64,000 bases of DNA from a virus. The translations under genes were made by a program, and so were the position numbers. Below are positions 57,290 to 64,000 of this stretch, piece by piece. Location of the stretch: positions 1 through 64,000 of the IMG/VR virus record IMGVR_UViG_3300002052_000634. The stretch is one strand, 5' to 3'. Position 1 is the first letter of the stretch. Each line of letters begins with the position of its first letter. The notes under the pieces are model-generated. The model saw only the letters and a program-made list of their open reading frames with translations, had not been told where the DNA came from and ran no database searches.

Positions 57290-57451
57290 ATGACAAAAGA
57301 AGAATTGTTACATGGTATTTATGAAATTGGGGAATGGATTTATGGTGTTAGTGACGTAGCAGATGAAGATATTGAAACAGAAGAAAACGCCCATATATTG
57401 TATTTTTATAAAATATTAAATGAATTAGAACAAAAATTAAGAAAAAACTAA
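57290..57451 (+). CDS. Acidic early protein
   Basis: 53 aa (HGIYEIGEWIYGVSDVADEDIETEENAHI...). GGAGG upstream of the ATG. Unknown. Confidence 0.6.
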   Translation: MTKEELLHGIYEIGEWIYGVSDVADEDIETEENAHILYFYKILNELEQKLRKN

Positions 57452-57467
57452 AAAAGGAGAAAAAATA

Positions 57468-58064
57468 ATGAAAGCCACAAAAAAAGTAACTTATCAAGTA
57501 GAAGATTTTGAAACGACCTTTGAGCCGATTGAAGATAGTATCACGATAGAAAAAACAAAAGAAGGTTATACTATGAAATATCTTGTTAGAGATGATATAC
57601 CATTAAGCCCTAGAGAATGGGATAATCTTGGCACAATGGTATGTTTTCATAGGCGTTATGACTTAGGAGATAAACACGACTATACAGTTGAGGATATAAA
57701 GGAATTAGTAAAGAGAGAAGATATTATATCCTTACCTTTATATCTATATGACCATAGCGGTATCTCTATGAGGACATATCCTCATGGACACCACGTTGCA
57801 TGGGATTGCGGACAGGTGGGGTATATATTTGTTACTAAGGAACGGATAAAAAAAGAATATGGAAAAGTTACTAAAAAGACTATTGAAAAGGCAATAGAAG
57901 TATTGAAGGGAGAAGTTGAAAATTATGACCAGTATATTCAAGGTGACGTTTATTGTTGTGTAGTAGAGACATATGACAAGGAAAAAAATCATCTTGATTA
58001 TGACGTTGTAGGCGGTTATTATGGTGTAGATTATGCTTTACAGGCATTAAAAGAGGAATATTAA
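57468..58064 (+). CDS. Conserved phage/plasmid hypothetical protein
   Basis: 198 aa. LSPREWDNLGTMVCFHRRYDLGDKH, LPLYLYDHSGISM, WDCGQVGYIFVTKERIKKEYGK and LKGEVENYDQYIQGDVYCCVVE (in parts) belong to a family I have seen in many phages and plasmids. No catalytic residues named; often in early or anti-defence clusters. GGAG upstream. Confidence 0.75.
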   Translation: MKATKKVTYQVEDFETTFEPIEDSITIEKTKEGYTMKYLVRDDIPLSPREWDNLGTMVCFHRRYDLGDKHDYTVEDIKELVKREDIISLPLYLYDHSGISMRTYPHGHHVAWDCGQVGYIFVTKERIKKEYGKVTKKTIEKAIEVLKGEVENYDQYIQGDVYCCVVETYDKEKNHLDYDVVGGYYGVDYALQALKEEY

Positions 58065-58079
58065 AAGGAGGATAACATT

Positions 58080-58268
58080 ATGGCTAACGATATTGATATG
58101 TGGAGAGATATTGAAGAATATGGGCAAGACCCTAACTCTACTCACGAATTTAATCAAGATTTGTTAGATTGTTATACAGCAAAGTATATTGAAGGGAATG
58201 AAGAAAACGCAGAGAAGTTTAAAGAAATGTTTATTGACAAGTATAAATTTTGGAATAATTGGTATTAA
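58080..58268 (+). CDS. Small acidic early protein
   Basis: 62 aa (ANDIDMWRDIEEYGQDPNSTHEFNQDLLDCY). GGAGG upstream. Unknown. Confidence 0.6.
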   Translation: MANDIDMWRDIEEYGQDPNSTHEFNQDLLDCYTAKYIEGNEENAEKFKEMFIDKYKFWNNWY

Positions 58269-58285
58269 AAAAAGGAGGGAACGCT

Positions 58286-58462
58286 ATGAAAAAGTATCAG
58301 GTACGGATAACTTACAATGGAGATATTACTTTAGAAATTTTAGCTGATAGTAAAGAACAGGCTAGATTTTTTGCTGACGAAGAAATTAACAATATGAACG
58401 ATAAAGAATATCTTGAACATCTGAATTTAGAAATAGACAACGCAGAAATTACTGAAATATAA
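58286..58462 (+). CDS. DpnD/PcfM-like small protein, second copy
   Basis: 58 aa from ATG 58286 (AGGAGGG upstream). KKYQVRITYNGDITLEILADSKEQARFFADEEINN (in parts) is the beta-helix-beta pattern of DpnD/PcfM-like proteins and relates to 4038-4190. Unknown function. Confidence 0.65.
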   Translation: MKKYQVRITYNGDITLEILADSKEQARFFADEEINNMNDKEYLEHLNLEIDNAEITEI

Positions 58463-58465
58463 TAC

Positions 58466-58496
58466 TTGACATAAACAAGTAAGAATATGGTATACT
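58466..58496 (+). promoter_or_regulatory. Rightward promoter
   Basis: TTGACA, 19-bp spacer, TATACT with TGG ahead of the -10 (extended -10). Long spacer but strong boxes. Confidence 0.75.
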
Positions 58497-58517
58497 TTAG
58501 ATATAGGAGAAGATGAA

Positions 58518-58559
58518 ATGAATAATAACTATTCTTGTAAAAAATGTAAAAGAATATAA
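58518..58559 (+). CDS. 13-aa CKKC micro-ORF
   Basis: NNNYSCKKCKRI after GGAGAAGATGAA. Truncated relative of the 32-aa CKKC proteins at 51339 and 53440, again directly after a promoter. May be a leader peptide. Confidence 0.4.
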   Translation: MNNNYSCKKCKRI

Positions 58560-58588
58560 CGATAGAGGATTAAACGAAAGAGAATAAA

Positions 58589-58912
58589 ATGAAAAAATTT
58601 AAATTTTATTGTCCTAATTGTGGTTGGGAAACAATGTTAGAAGAAGATTATTTAGAGCAGGGTGAACGTTGCTCTTTATGTGGAAAAATTTTAGTGTTAG
58701 ACGAAGATAGCCTTGATAATTTGATAGCAGAAGATATAGAAAGAGAACAATTAGAAACTATGCGAGAAAATATACAACGTAGAGGAAACGACGCAACGTG
58801 GTATGCTATTGAAAATAATATAGACAATCCTTATACCAGAATGATGTTAAGGGGGCAGTTTTTTAGGGCAAGGGGACATTGTCCAGAGAAAGAAAATTAT
58901 GAACAAATATAA
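58589..58912 (+). CDS. Zinc-ribbon early protein
   Basis: 107 aa. FYCPNCGWETMLEEDYLEQGERCSLCGKIL (in parts) forms a ribbon, then an acidic helix-rich C-terminus (NLIAEDIEREQLETMRENIQRR). Overlaps the HNH gene start by 14 bp. Unknown. Confidence 0.65.
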   Translation: MKKFKFYCPNCGWETMLEEDYLEQGERCSLCGKILVLDEDSLDNLIAEDIEREQLETMRENIQRRGNDATWYAIENNIDNPYTRMMLRGQFFRARGHCPEKENYEQI

Positions 58913-59471
58913 AATTTATCAAAAACAATATCGAGAAAATCATAAAGAATATTTTAAAGAATATCAAAAGGAATATCAGAGAAAGAATAAACAAATCCTA
59001 AAAAAGAAACAAAAAAGATATAGGCTTAAAAATAAAGAGAAAATTAAAATCAATAGAAAAGAATGGGTTAAAAATCATAAATATTATCAACATTATCATG
59101 GAGCAAAAAGACGTTGTAATAATATCAATAATAAAAACTATAAAAATTACGGAGGTAGAGGTATTAGATTTTTGATGACATTGACTGATTTCAAGTATTT
59201 ATGGTATAGAGATAAAGCATATAATATGAAACAAGCAAGTATTGACAGAATAGATAATAATGGAAATTATGAATTAAGTAATTGCAAGTTTATAGAATTT
59301 ACAGAAAATAATAGAAAAGATAAATGTAAATTAACTAAGTCACAAGTAAAAACGGTAAGAAGATTATATAAAAAAGGAAATATAACGCAAAAACAGCTAG
59401 AATTAAAATATAATGTAACTAGAGAGGCTATAAAAAATATAATAAATAGAAAGACGTGGAAACATATTTAG
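58899..59471 (+). CDS. HNH-type homing endonuclease
   Basis: 190 aa. Very basic N-terminus. Nuclease core AKRRCNNINNKNYKNYGGRGI and SIDRIDNNGNYELSNCKFIE is the phage family related to HNH/AP2 endonucleases. The C-terminus has an HTH-like LTKSQVKTVRRLYKKGNITQKQLELKYNVTREAIKNI (in parts). A second HNH protein lies at 1041-1670. Probably a mobile intruder. Confidence 0.8.
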   Translation: MNKYKIYQKQYRENHKEYFKEYQKEYQRKNKQILKKKQKRYRLKNKEKIKINRKEWVKNHKYYQHYHGAKRRCNNINNKNYKNYGGRGIRFLMTLTDFKYLWYRDKAYNMKQASIDRIDNNGNYELSNCKFIEFTENNRKDKCKLTKSQVKTVRRLYKKGNITQKQLELKYNVTREAIKNIINRKTWKHI

Positions 59472-59479
59472 GAGACGTT

Positions 59480-59662
59480 ATGAATAAATTTAGAGTAGCA
59501 ATTATGACAGACAAAAAAGTAATGAGCAAAAATTGTGATACGAGAGAAGAAGTTGACCAATTTATACTCGAAAATGACGCTAAACGGTTTAGGATATTAG
59601 ATAGAGATTTGAATAGAGTTATTGAAAGTGATAAGGGAATAATTATAAAGGAGGAAAAATAA
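59480..59662 (+). CDS. Small early protein
   Basis: 60 aa from ATG 59480 (GGAG upstream; the frame extends to 59456 in overlap with the HNH stop). NKFRVAIMTDKKVMSKNCDTREEVDQFI pattern. Unknown. Confidence 0.55.
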   Translation: MNKFRVAIMTDKKVMSKNCDTREEVDQFILENDAKRFRILDRDLNRVIESDKGIIIKEEK

Positions 59663-59663
59663 C

Positions 59664-59837
59664 ATGGATAAAACTAAACAATTAGATTATATCATTAATA
59701 GTTACAAAGGAATAACTTTACTATTGGAACAAGTAAGAGATAAAAAAATTACACCTGAACAAGCATTAAAATATTCTGATAGATATTTAAGAGACGAAGT
59801 TTATAGTGCGTTAGATAATGCAGGGTATTTCGAGTAA
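59664..59837 (+). CDS. Small helical early protein
   Basis: 57 aa (KGITLLLEQVRDKKITPEQALKYSDRYLRDEVYS). GGAGG upstream. Unknown. Confidence 0.6.
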   Translation: MDKTKQLDYIINSYKGITLLLEQVRDKKITPEQALKYSDRYLRDEVYSALDNAGYFE

Positions 59838-59845
59838 AAATAAAT

Positions 59846-59876
59846 TTGACATAGTAAAGTAGGAATATGGTATATT
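59846..59876 (+). promoter_or_regulatory. Rightward promoter
   Basis: TTGACA, 19-bp spacer, TATATT with TGG before the -10. Starts eight bases after the previous stop. Confidence 0.7.
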
Positions 59877-59893
59877 ATAATTAAGGAGAAATT

Positions 59894-60055
59894 ATGCAAA
59901 TAATTTTGTTGAGTTTTTTAGGATTAACTTTGCTTGTTTTTTGTGTAGTAGACTTATATCATCTAAAACAAATATTAAAAACTTTACGGAGTATAGAGTA
60001 TTATATAAGCAATATGGAAGAATTTGAAAGGATTAAATTAAATAATTGGAAATAA
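59894..60055 (+). CDS. Small membrane protein
   Basis: 53 aa. N-terminal transmembrane segment (ILLSFLGLTLLVFCVVDLYHL) and a helical cytoplasmic tail. AAGGAGAAAT upstream. Unknown. Confidence 0.55.
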   Translation: MQIILLSFLGLTLLVFCVVDLYHLKQILKTLRSIEYYISNMEEFERIKLNNWK

Positions 60056-60056
60056 T

Positions 60057-60173
60057 ATGGGAATATTTCAAGATGTATGTAATTTAATAGAAATGATTTT
60101 TAAAAGTATATTTATATTTACAGCATGGTTGTGTATGATTAAATATTTAACAAAAGATGACTTGACACAGTAA
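60057..60173 (+). CDS. 38-aa membrane mini-protein
   Basis: Hydrophobic middle (IEMIFKSIFIFTAWLCMIKYL). The stop lies inside the next promoter. Unknown. Confidence 0.45.
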   Translation: MGIFQDVCNLIEMIFKSIFIFTAWLCMIKYLTKDDLTQ

Positions 60174-60191
60174 ATAATAATATGATATAAT
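60162..60191 (+). promoter_or_regulatory. Rightward promoter
   Basis: TTGACA, 18-bp spacer, TATAAT with TGA before the -10. Overlaps the 38-aa gene end. Confidence 0.85.
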
Positions 60192-60210
60192 AAAAACAAA
60201 GGAGAATAAA

Positions 60211-60582
60211 ATGAAATATAAAGTAGCGGATTTACAAATTAATGGAAGATATTTCAATGACGGACACATATTTGACGGTATAGAAGAAGTAGCCGACCAC
60301 CTGATAGATTATCATAGCGTAGATTTTTCTGGTGCTGATGAAAACGATAATGAATTAGAAATTGAAGAATATTTAAAACATTATGGAATAATTACGCCAG
60401 AACAAAGACTTAATTGGGTATTAGAATATGGACAATGGGAGCTTGAAGAAGTGCCTGACTATGATAAAATAAGAGACATAATTGATAATTTCATAATATA
60501 TGTTACTAGCAATGATGAATATAGAGAAGAATTAAGAGAAGCATTGGATATGTATTTGGAAGAAGGAGAACCGTTTTTTTAA
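60211..60582 (+). CDS. Acidic early protein
   Basis: 123 aa, strongly acidic (DENDNELEIEEYLKHYGIITPEQRLNWVLEYGQWELEEV in parts). Acidic small proteins can mimic DNA and inhibit nucleases; that is only a hypothesis here. Similar sequences exist in other phages. GGAGAATAAAAT upstream. Confidence 0.65.
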   Translation: MKYKVADLQINGRYFNDGHIFDGIEEVADHLIDYHSVDFSGADENDNELEIEEYLKHYGIITPEQRLNWVLEYGQWELEEVPDYDKIRDIIDNFIIYVTSNDEYREELREALDMYLEEGEPFF

Positions 60583-60596
60583 ATTAGGAGGATAAT

Positions 60597-60845
60597 ATGA
60601 AGAAAATTTTACTATTAACGTGGTTAATATTGTTGACTATTGTTGCATTAGCTTTTGCTAATCCTATTTGTGACAGATGTGGACACGAAATGACTAGAGT
60701 GCCATGTGAAATAGGAGACTTATATATTTGCAGGGATTGTGCGAAAGATATTATTGTTGACGTGGAAATTGAAGATGATACGAGAGAGAAAATAGATGAA
60801 AAGAATAAAGAAAGGAAAAATTATGAAAATATCGAGAAAAATTGA
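60597..60845 (+). CDS. Secreted or membrane-anchored Cys-rich protein
   Basis: 82 aa. N-terminal signal-like segment (KKILLLTWLILLTIVALAFANP) with likely cleavage after AFA or a TM anchor. The exported part has CDRCGH and CRDC and an acidic/Lys tail. GGAGGAT upstream. A metal-binding extracellular protein, unusual for a phage. Confidence 0.65.
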   Translation: MKKILLLTWLILLTIVALAFANPICDRCGHEMTRVPCEIGDLYICRDCAKDIIVDVEIEDDTREKIDEKNKERKNYENIEKN

Positions 60846-61032
60846 TTGTCCTTATTGTGGAGTTGGAATAGTATATCATAATATAAACTTGGCGTATTTA
60901 GGCGAACAAGAAAAAGTTTTAACTTGCAATCTTGATGAGGAAGGTTGTGACAGGACTTTTGTGATAAAACTTAAACCTTCTTTAAATATCGAAGTAGGGA
61001 GAATAGAATATGACAGTCAGAAAACTACTTAA
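60823..61032 (+). CDS. Small zinc-ribbon protein
   Basis: 69 aa from ATG 60823 (AAAGGA upstream). CPYCGVG and later CNLDEEGC. Overlaps the previous gene by 23 bp and the next by 23 bp. Confidence 0.6.
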   Translation: MKISRKIDCPYCGVGIVYHNINLAYLGEQEKVLTCNLDEEGCDRTFVIKLKPSLNIEVGRIEYDSQKTT

Positions 61033-61162
61033 AAAATATCAGCGAATTCAAAAGGACGGATTTGAAATGGTTATTGTTCATCAAGTAGTAAATGACCTTT
61101 ATCAAATAGTTAGAGAATTAGATTATAAAAAGTATAAAAGGAGAGAAAGATATGGCAAATAG
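61010..61162 (+). CDS. Small early protein
   Basis: 50 aa (TVRKLLKKYQRIQKDGFEMVIVHQVVNDL). AGGGAGAAT upstream. Overlaps the next gene by 11 bp. Unknown. Confidence 0.5.
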   Translation: MTVRKLLKKYQRIQKDGFEMVIVHQVVNDLYQIVRELDYKKYKRRERYGK

Positions 61163-61292
61163 AAAGAAAAGAATAGGTTGGCAATTACTTCCTTTAAACA
61201 AAAGATTAACATTTGCACAAAAAAAGAAACGTATTAAAAAAATAAATAGACGTAAAGAAAAATACGAATATCAAGAAAAGAAAGGGGAATAA
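61152..61292 (+). CDS. Small very basic protein
   Basis: 46 aa, Lys/Arg-rich (ANRKKRIGWQLLPLNKRLTF, KKKRIKKINRRKEKYEYQEKK). GGAGAGAAAG upstream. Could bind DNA or RNA. Confidence 0.5.
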   Translation: MANRKKRIGWQLLPLNKRLTFAQKKKRIKKINRRKEKYEYQEKKGE

Positions 61293-61293
61293 T

Positions 61294-61473
61294 ATGATTA
61301 AACATGAAATAATTAACAAAACAGAAGGGCATATAATAATTTATGCGAATGAACCTATCAGATTTGAAATATTAAAAGGGGCAGATAGTGGTTATTTAGT
61401 GTATGGATATAAAGGAACAAAAATTAATAAAGAACAAGAGCCAGATTTTATTTACGACACTTTGCAAGATTAA
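61294..61473 (+). CDS. Small early protein
   Basis: 59 aa (EIINKTEGHIIIYANEPIRFEIL...). AAGGGGAATAAT upstream. Ends two bases before the next promoter -35. Unknown. Confidence 0.55.
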   Translation: MIKHEIINKTEGHIIIYANEPIRFEILKGADSGYLVYGYKGTKINKEQEPDFIYDTLQD

Positions 61474-61474
61474 T

Positions 61475-61504
61475 TTGACATAGAAAAGAATAATAGGATA
61501 TAAT
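61475..61504 (+). promoter_or_regulatory. Rightward promoter
   Basis: TTGACA, 18-bp spacer, TATAAT. Immediately after the stop at 61473. Confidence 0.85.
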
Positions 61505-61538
61505 ATAAATAGGAATAAAGAAATAAAAGAGGTAATAA

Positions 61539-61775
61539 ATGCTAACAAAAGAAAAATTATTAAAAAAATTAGATAGATTTTTACCTGATACTGTTTTGGA
61601 ATTAGTAAATTCTGGCGGTCATCTTTGTCTAATTATATTAGAAAGTGGAAAAGTATTATATAACACGAAAACAGAAATTTTAGGGTATAAATGTCCAAAT
61701 AATTCAATGATATGTAATCAGCAATATGCGTGTGACGCTTGTCCATATAATGAAGATTTAAAAAAGGAGAAATAA
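61539..61775 (+). CDS. Cys-rich early protein
   Basis: 78 aa. C-terminal CPNNSMICNQQYACDACPYN has five Cys, suggesting a metal cluster. AGAGGTAAT upstream. Unknown. Confidence 0.6.
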   Translation: MLTKEKLLKKLDRFLPDTVLELVNSGGHLCLIILESGKVLYNTKTEILGYKCPNNSMICNQQYACDACPYNEDLKKEK

Positions 61776-61777
61776 TT

Positions 61778-62026
61778 ATGAAATATCCAGAACATGAAAA
61801 ATTGCAAAAAATACAAGATAAATCTCAAACTATTGGAGAATTTTTAGATTGGTTAGGATATGAACATGAATATTTTATTTGTGAAAAATCTGGAAAATAT
61901 CAAGAATGGTATCCTATTTCACAAAATCATCAAAAATTACTGGCACAATATTTTGATATTAATTTAGATAAATTAGAACAAGAGAAAAAACAAATGTTAG
62001 AAGCATTAAAAAATGAGAGACGTTGA
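61778..62026 (+). CDS. Conserved phage hypothetical protein
   Basis: 82 aa. KYPEHEKLQKIQDKSQTIGEFLDWLGY, then LLAQYFDINLDKLEQEKKQMLEAL: a pattern I recognise as widespread in phages, function unknown. GGAGAAATAAT upstream. Confidence 0.75.
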   Translation: MKYPEHEKLQKIQDKSQTIGEFLDWLGYEHEYFICEKSGKYQEWYPISQNHQKLLAQYFDINLDKLEQEKKQMLEALKNERR

Positions 62027-62177
62027 ATTATTAGAAATTTTATATGGATTGGGTTGTCAAGGGGATAAAATAGCCTCTAATTATTATAACAGTTTAATTA
62101 TGCCAAATTCACGATTTACTTATGAAGAATATAAAACATTGAGAAAAATGGCAGAAAGGTATATTAATGAGACTTAA
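62013..62177 (+). CDS. Small early protein
   Basis: 54 aa (RDVELLEILYGLGCQGDKIASNYYNSLI). Overlaps both neighbours by about 11-14 bp. Unknown. Confidence 0.5.
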   Translation: MRDVELLEILYGLGCQGDKIASNYYNSLIMPNSRFTYEEYKTLRKMAERYINET

Positions 62178-62370
62178 AACTTATTTAATTTGGGATTACA
62201 AAAATAGTAAAGTTACTTTTCAAGATGATTTGCCAGTTACTCATGCGGGAATAGAAATAGGGAAAATAATTAATGTAAAATTTAGTAAATTAACTGGTGT
62301 AGCAAAAATAGAAATGAAAATTTATGATAATAACGTGAAAAGAGTTAAACAATTATTGGAAAAAAAATAA
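62167..62370 (+). CDS. Small beta-rich early protein
   Basis: 67 aa (LKTYLIWDYKNSKVTFQDDLPVTHAGIEIG..., IEMKIYDNNVKRVKQLLE). Overlaps neighbours by one codon or less. Unknown. Confidence 0.55.
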   Translation: MRLKTYLIWDYKNSKVTFQDDLPVTHAGIEIGKIINVKFSKLTGVAKIEMKIYDNNVKRVKQLLEKK

Positions 62371-62948
62371 TGTTTACTTTTATTTATGCAAGACATAAAA
62401 TACACCCAAAAGTAGATAAATTACATGAACAATGGTATTTATTAATAGATTCAATACTCTCTTTTAATCAATTTATAGATAGAAGAAGTAAATTATTAGT
62501 CCAAAAATATTGGAATTTGAAAACCCGAAATAAAACTTTTGTTGGACATTTATCTGATACCGATGAAATACTTATCGAAACTGTTATGGAAAATAGACCT
62601 TTAAGAAAAACAATAGTAGATGACTGTACTACTTTAGATACTTTATTAGAAGGCTATTTTAATATATTTTTAAGAGAAGGTAGATTTGTGGTTAGTCCTA
62701 ATAACGCTTTTAGAAATATTGACAGTAGTTTTAAAATTTTAAATAAAATAGAAAGAGAAGAATTAATTTTCCCAATTACTTCTGAGAAAGATATTCGTAT
62801 ATTAAAATGGAACAATGGAATTCACTATTACGCAAAGATAGGAAATCAGGACGTTATTTGGAATAGAAAACAAAAATGGAATAGCCATGAGGAAGCTTAT
62901 GCCTGTGCTAATTTTTATCTAAATAATTTATTAAAGGAGAATAAATGA
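62370..62948 (+). CDS. Hypothetical protein
   Basis: 192 aa, helical N-half (YARHKIHPKVDKLHEQWYLLIDSIL) and a beta-rich C-terminus (IRILKWNNGIHYYAKIGNQDVIWNRKQKWNSHEEAYAC in parts). One-base overlap with the previous stop. The last 60 residues look like a small separate fold. Unknown. Confidence 0.65.
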   Translation: MFTFIYARHKIHPKVDKLHEQWYLLIDSILSFNQFIDRRSKLLVQKYWNLKTRNKTFVGHLSDTDEILIETVMENRPLRKTIVDDCTTLDTLLEGYFNIFLREGRFVVSPNNAFRNIDSSFKILNKIEREELIFPITSEKDIRILKWNNGIHYYAKIGNQDVIWNRKQKWNSHEEAYACANFYLNNLLKENK

Positions 62949-63142
62949 CAAAACCGAAACTAAATAAATGGAAAATTGAAATAGAAGTTATAGATAAAGG
63001 AGACCCTTTACTCTCTAATATTTTAACTAATAAAAGAGACCGATATTATATAACTAAACGAGATATAAAAAATGATTTAAACTATTTTTTTAGAAAGATG
63101 AACCCATATTACAAAATCAAGAACATCAGGAAAATAATATGA
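62945..63142 (+). CDS. Small early protein
   Basis: 65 aa, basic (KWKIEIEVIDKGDPLLSNILTNKRDRYYITKRDIKNDL). GGAGAATAA upstream, four-base overlap with the previous gene. Unknown. Confidence 0.55.
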   Translation: MTKPKLNKWKIEIEVIDKGDPLLSNILTNKRDRYYITKRDIKNDLNYFFRKMNPYYKIKNIRKII

Positions 63143-63312
63143 AATACGAGCTATATAAATATTTTGAAAGTAGATGTAATTACTTAGAAGCACAAAATCA
63201 AGCGTTAATTGATTTTATATGTGCTTTTATTAGAAACGACTTGCCTAAAGATTGGGTAGCTGATAATTGGATTAAAAAACGAACAGAACAATATCTAAAA
63301 AATAAATATTAA
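63139..63312 (+). CDS. Small helical early protein
   Basis: 57 aa (YFESRCNYLEAQNQALIDFICAFIRNDLPKDWV). AGGAAAATAAT upstream. Four-base overlap with the previous gene. Unknown. Confidence 0.55.
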   Translation: MKYELYKYFESRCNYLEAQNQALIDFICAFIRNDLPKDWVADNWIKKRTEQYLKNKY

Positions 63313-63313
63313 C

Positions 63314-63565
63314 ATGAACAAATGTAAAAAATGTAATAATCAATTAGTAATAATCCCTCCTACTGAACGATTGCAGGGGAAAGCTAAGGGGGATTTTTGG
63401 TGTAGAAATTGCCAGAAATACTTTGATAAAGACGAAATAAAAACAGAGCCAGATTATATAACTCTCTGTCCTTATTGTAAAAAATATTTGGCAGATTGCG
63501 GATATATTTTTTGTTATCATTGTGGAGAAAAATTAAAAAACCGATTAATAAAGGAGGTATTATGA
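63314..63565 (+). CDS. Double zinc-ribbon protein
   Basis: 83 aa with CKKCNN / CRNCQK in the first half and CPYCKK / CYHCGEK in the second: two ribbons. Overlaps the next gene by four bases. Unknown. Confidence 0.65.
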   Translation: MNKCKKCNNQLVIIPPTERLQGKAKGDFWCRNCQKYFDKDEIKTEPDYITLCPYCKKYLADCGYIFCYHCGEKLKNRLIKEVL

Positions 63566-64000
63566 TTAGAGTATTTTTTATAGGAATAATTGTAGCAATT
63601 TGTCTCTTTTTTGTTTCTTTATTTGCTTATGGAGAAGATTATTTAGATAATTATGGATTTTATCAATTCACCGACGAGAAATCTGCAAAAGATTATTTAA
63701 TTGATAAAGAAATAGATTACATTTATGACTATGAATATCCGAGTAAAAATGCAGGAGGAGAATATATACCTAGAGGAGATTATTATATTCCTATAAGATA
63801 TTGGGATTGTAATGGAAGTAGAGTTGTTGATGAGGATTATATTGCAATAAAAGATTTTATGAATATTCCTTCTGACTATGATGAAAGACAAGATATTACT
63901 ATAAATAATAATACCTCTATATTAAACGACCATAACAACATACTAAATAATCATTCTTCAAGATTAGATAATCACGAAAATCGATTAGATAGCTTAGAGG
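63562..64000 (+). CDS. Secreted coiled-coil protein, 3' end outside window
   Basis: Starts at ATG 63562 after AAGGAGGTAT and runs off the window (146 residues visible). Residues 1-25 are a signal-like segment (RVFFIGIIVAICLFFVSLFAYG). A Tyr/Asp-rich acidic domain follows. Residues about 110-146 carry heptads N.L..H...L..H (ILNDHNNILNNHSSRLDNH), typical of trimeric coiled coils. Possibly a phage-encoded cell-surface adhesin or fibre. Confidence 0.65.
   Translation, partial: MIRVFFIGIIVAICLFFVSLFAYGEDYLDNYGFYQFTDEKSAKDYLIDKEIDYIYDYEYPSKNAGGEYIPRGDYYIPIRYWDCNGSRVVDEDYIAIKDFMNIPSDYDERQDITINNNTSILNDHNNILNNHSSRLDNHENRLDSLE

Overview
The window is a contiguous piece of a tailed-phage genome. It is AT-rich, densely packed and strand-organised, and I see no host housekeeping genes, integrase or ribosomal genes. 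A strong AGGAGG-type Shine-Dalgarno precedes most genes. The promoters are near-perfect TTGACA / TATAAT or TATACT boxes, often with an extended TG -10, so the host has an ordinary primary sigma factor. A single tail-tube-like protein, a tape measure of about 840 aa, a Dit-like protein and the lack of a recognisable sheath or contractile baseplate point to a siphovirus. The host cannot be named from the sequence.

Layout. (1) 1-4480, plus strand: accessory genes, including a membrane protein, an HTH-HNH endonuclease with a broken 5' end, a DUF115-like protein, a PD-(D/E)XK nuclease and several tiny zinc-ribbon proteins. (2) 38865-4501, minus strand: the virion module. In transcription order it runs terminase small and large subunits, portal with a C-terminal ChaB domain, a fibre-like protein, a protease/zinc-ribbon/scaffold fusion with an internal scaffold start, major capsid protein, connectors, decoration and fibre proteins, tail completion proteins, tail tube, two overlapping tail-assembly-chaperone-like frames (the second interrupted by an intein), tape measure, Dit-like protein, a 1202-aa beta-helix plus hub fusion, and two terminal tail proteins. 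(3) 47193-38865, minus strand: accessory metabolism, with two Mom-like DNA-modification proteins (one split at an A9 run), a cupin, a deaminase, an RlaP-like nucleotidyltransferase, a CCA-adding enzyme with an HD domain, a metallophosphoesterase and many small Cys-pair proteins. (4) 47313-48690: about 1.4 kb of divergent non-coding DNA with palindromes, repeated motifs and AT-rich iteron-like repeats, a candidate origin and control region. (5) 48773-64000, plus strand: about 55 small, mostly unknown genes in short units, each headed by a repeated TTGACA / TATACT or TATAAT promoter. This looks like the early, host-take-over region.

How it works together. Two divergent programmes leave the 47.3-48.8 kb region. 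Rightward transcription is boosted repeatedly by near-identical promoters. Leftward transcription is driven by three almost identical promoters (47284-47312, 46535-46563, 38822-38850). The third of these heads the virion operon through a leader that encodes a 22-aa hydrophobic peptide followed by a terminator-like hairpin. No DNA polymerase, helicase or endolysin was recognised here, so replication and lysis genes probably lie outside the window or are unrecognised.
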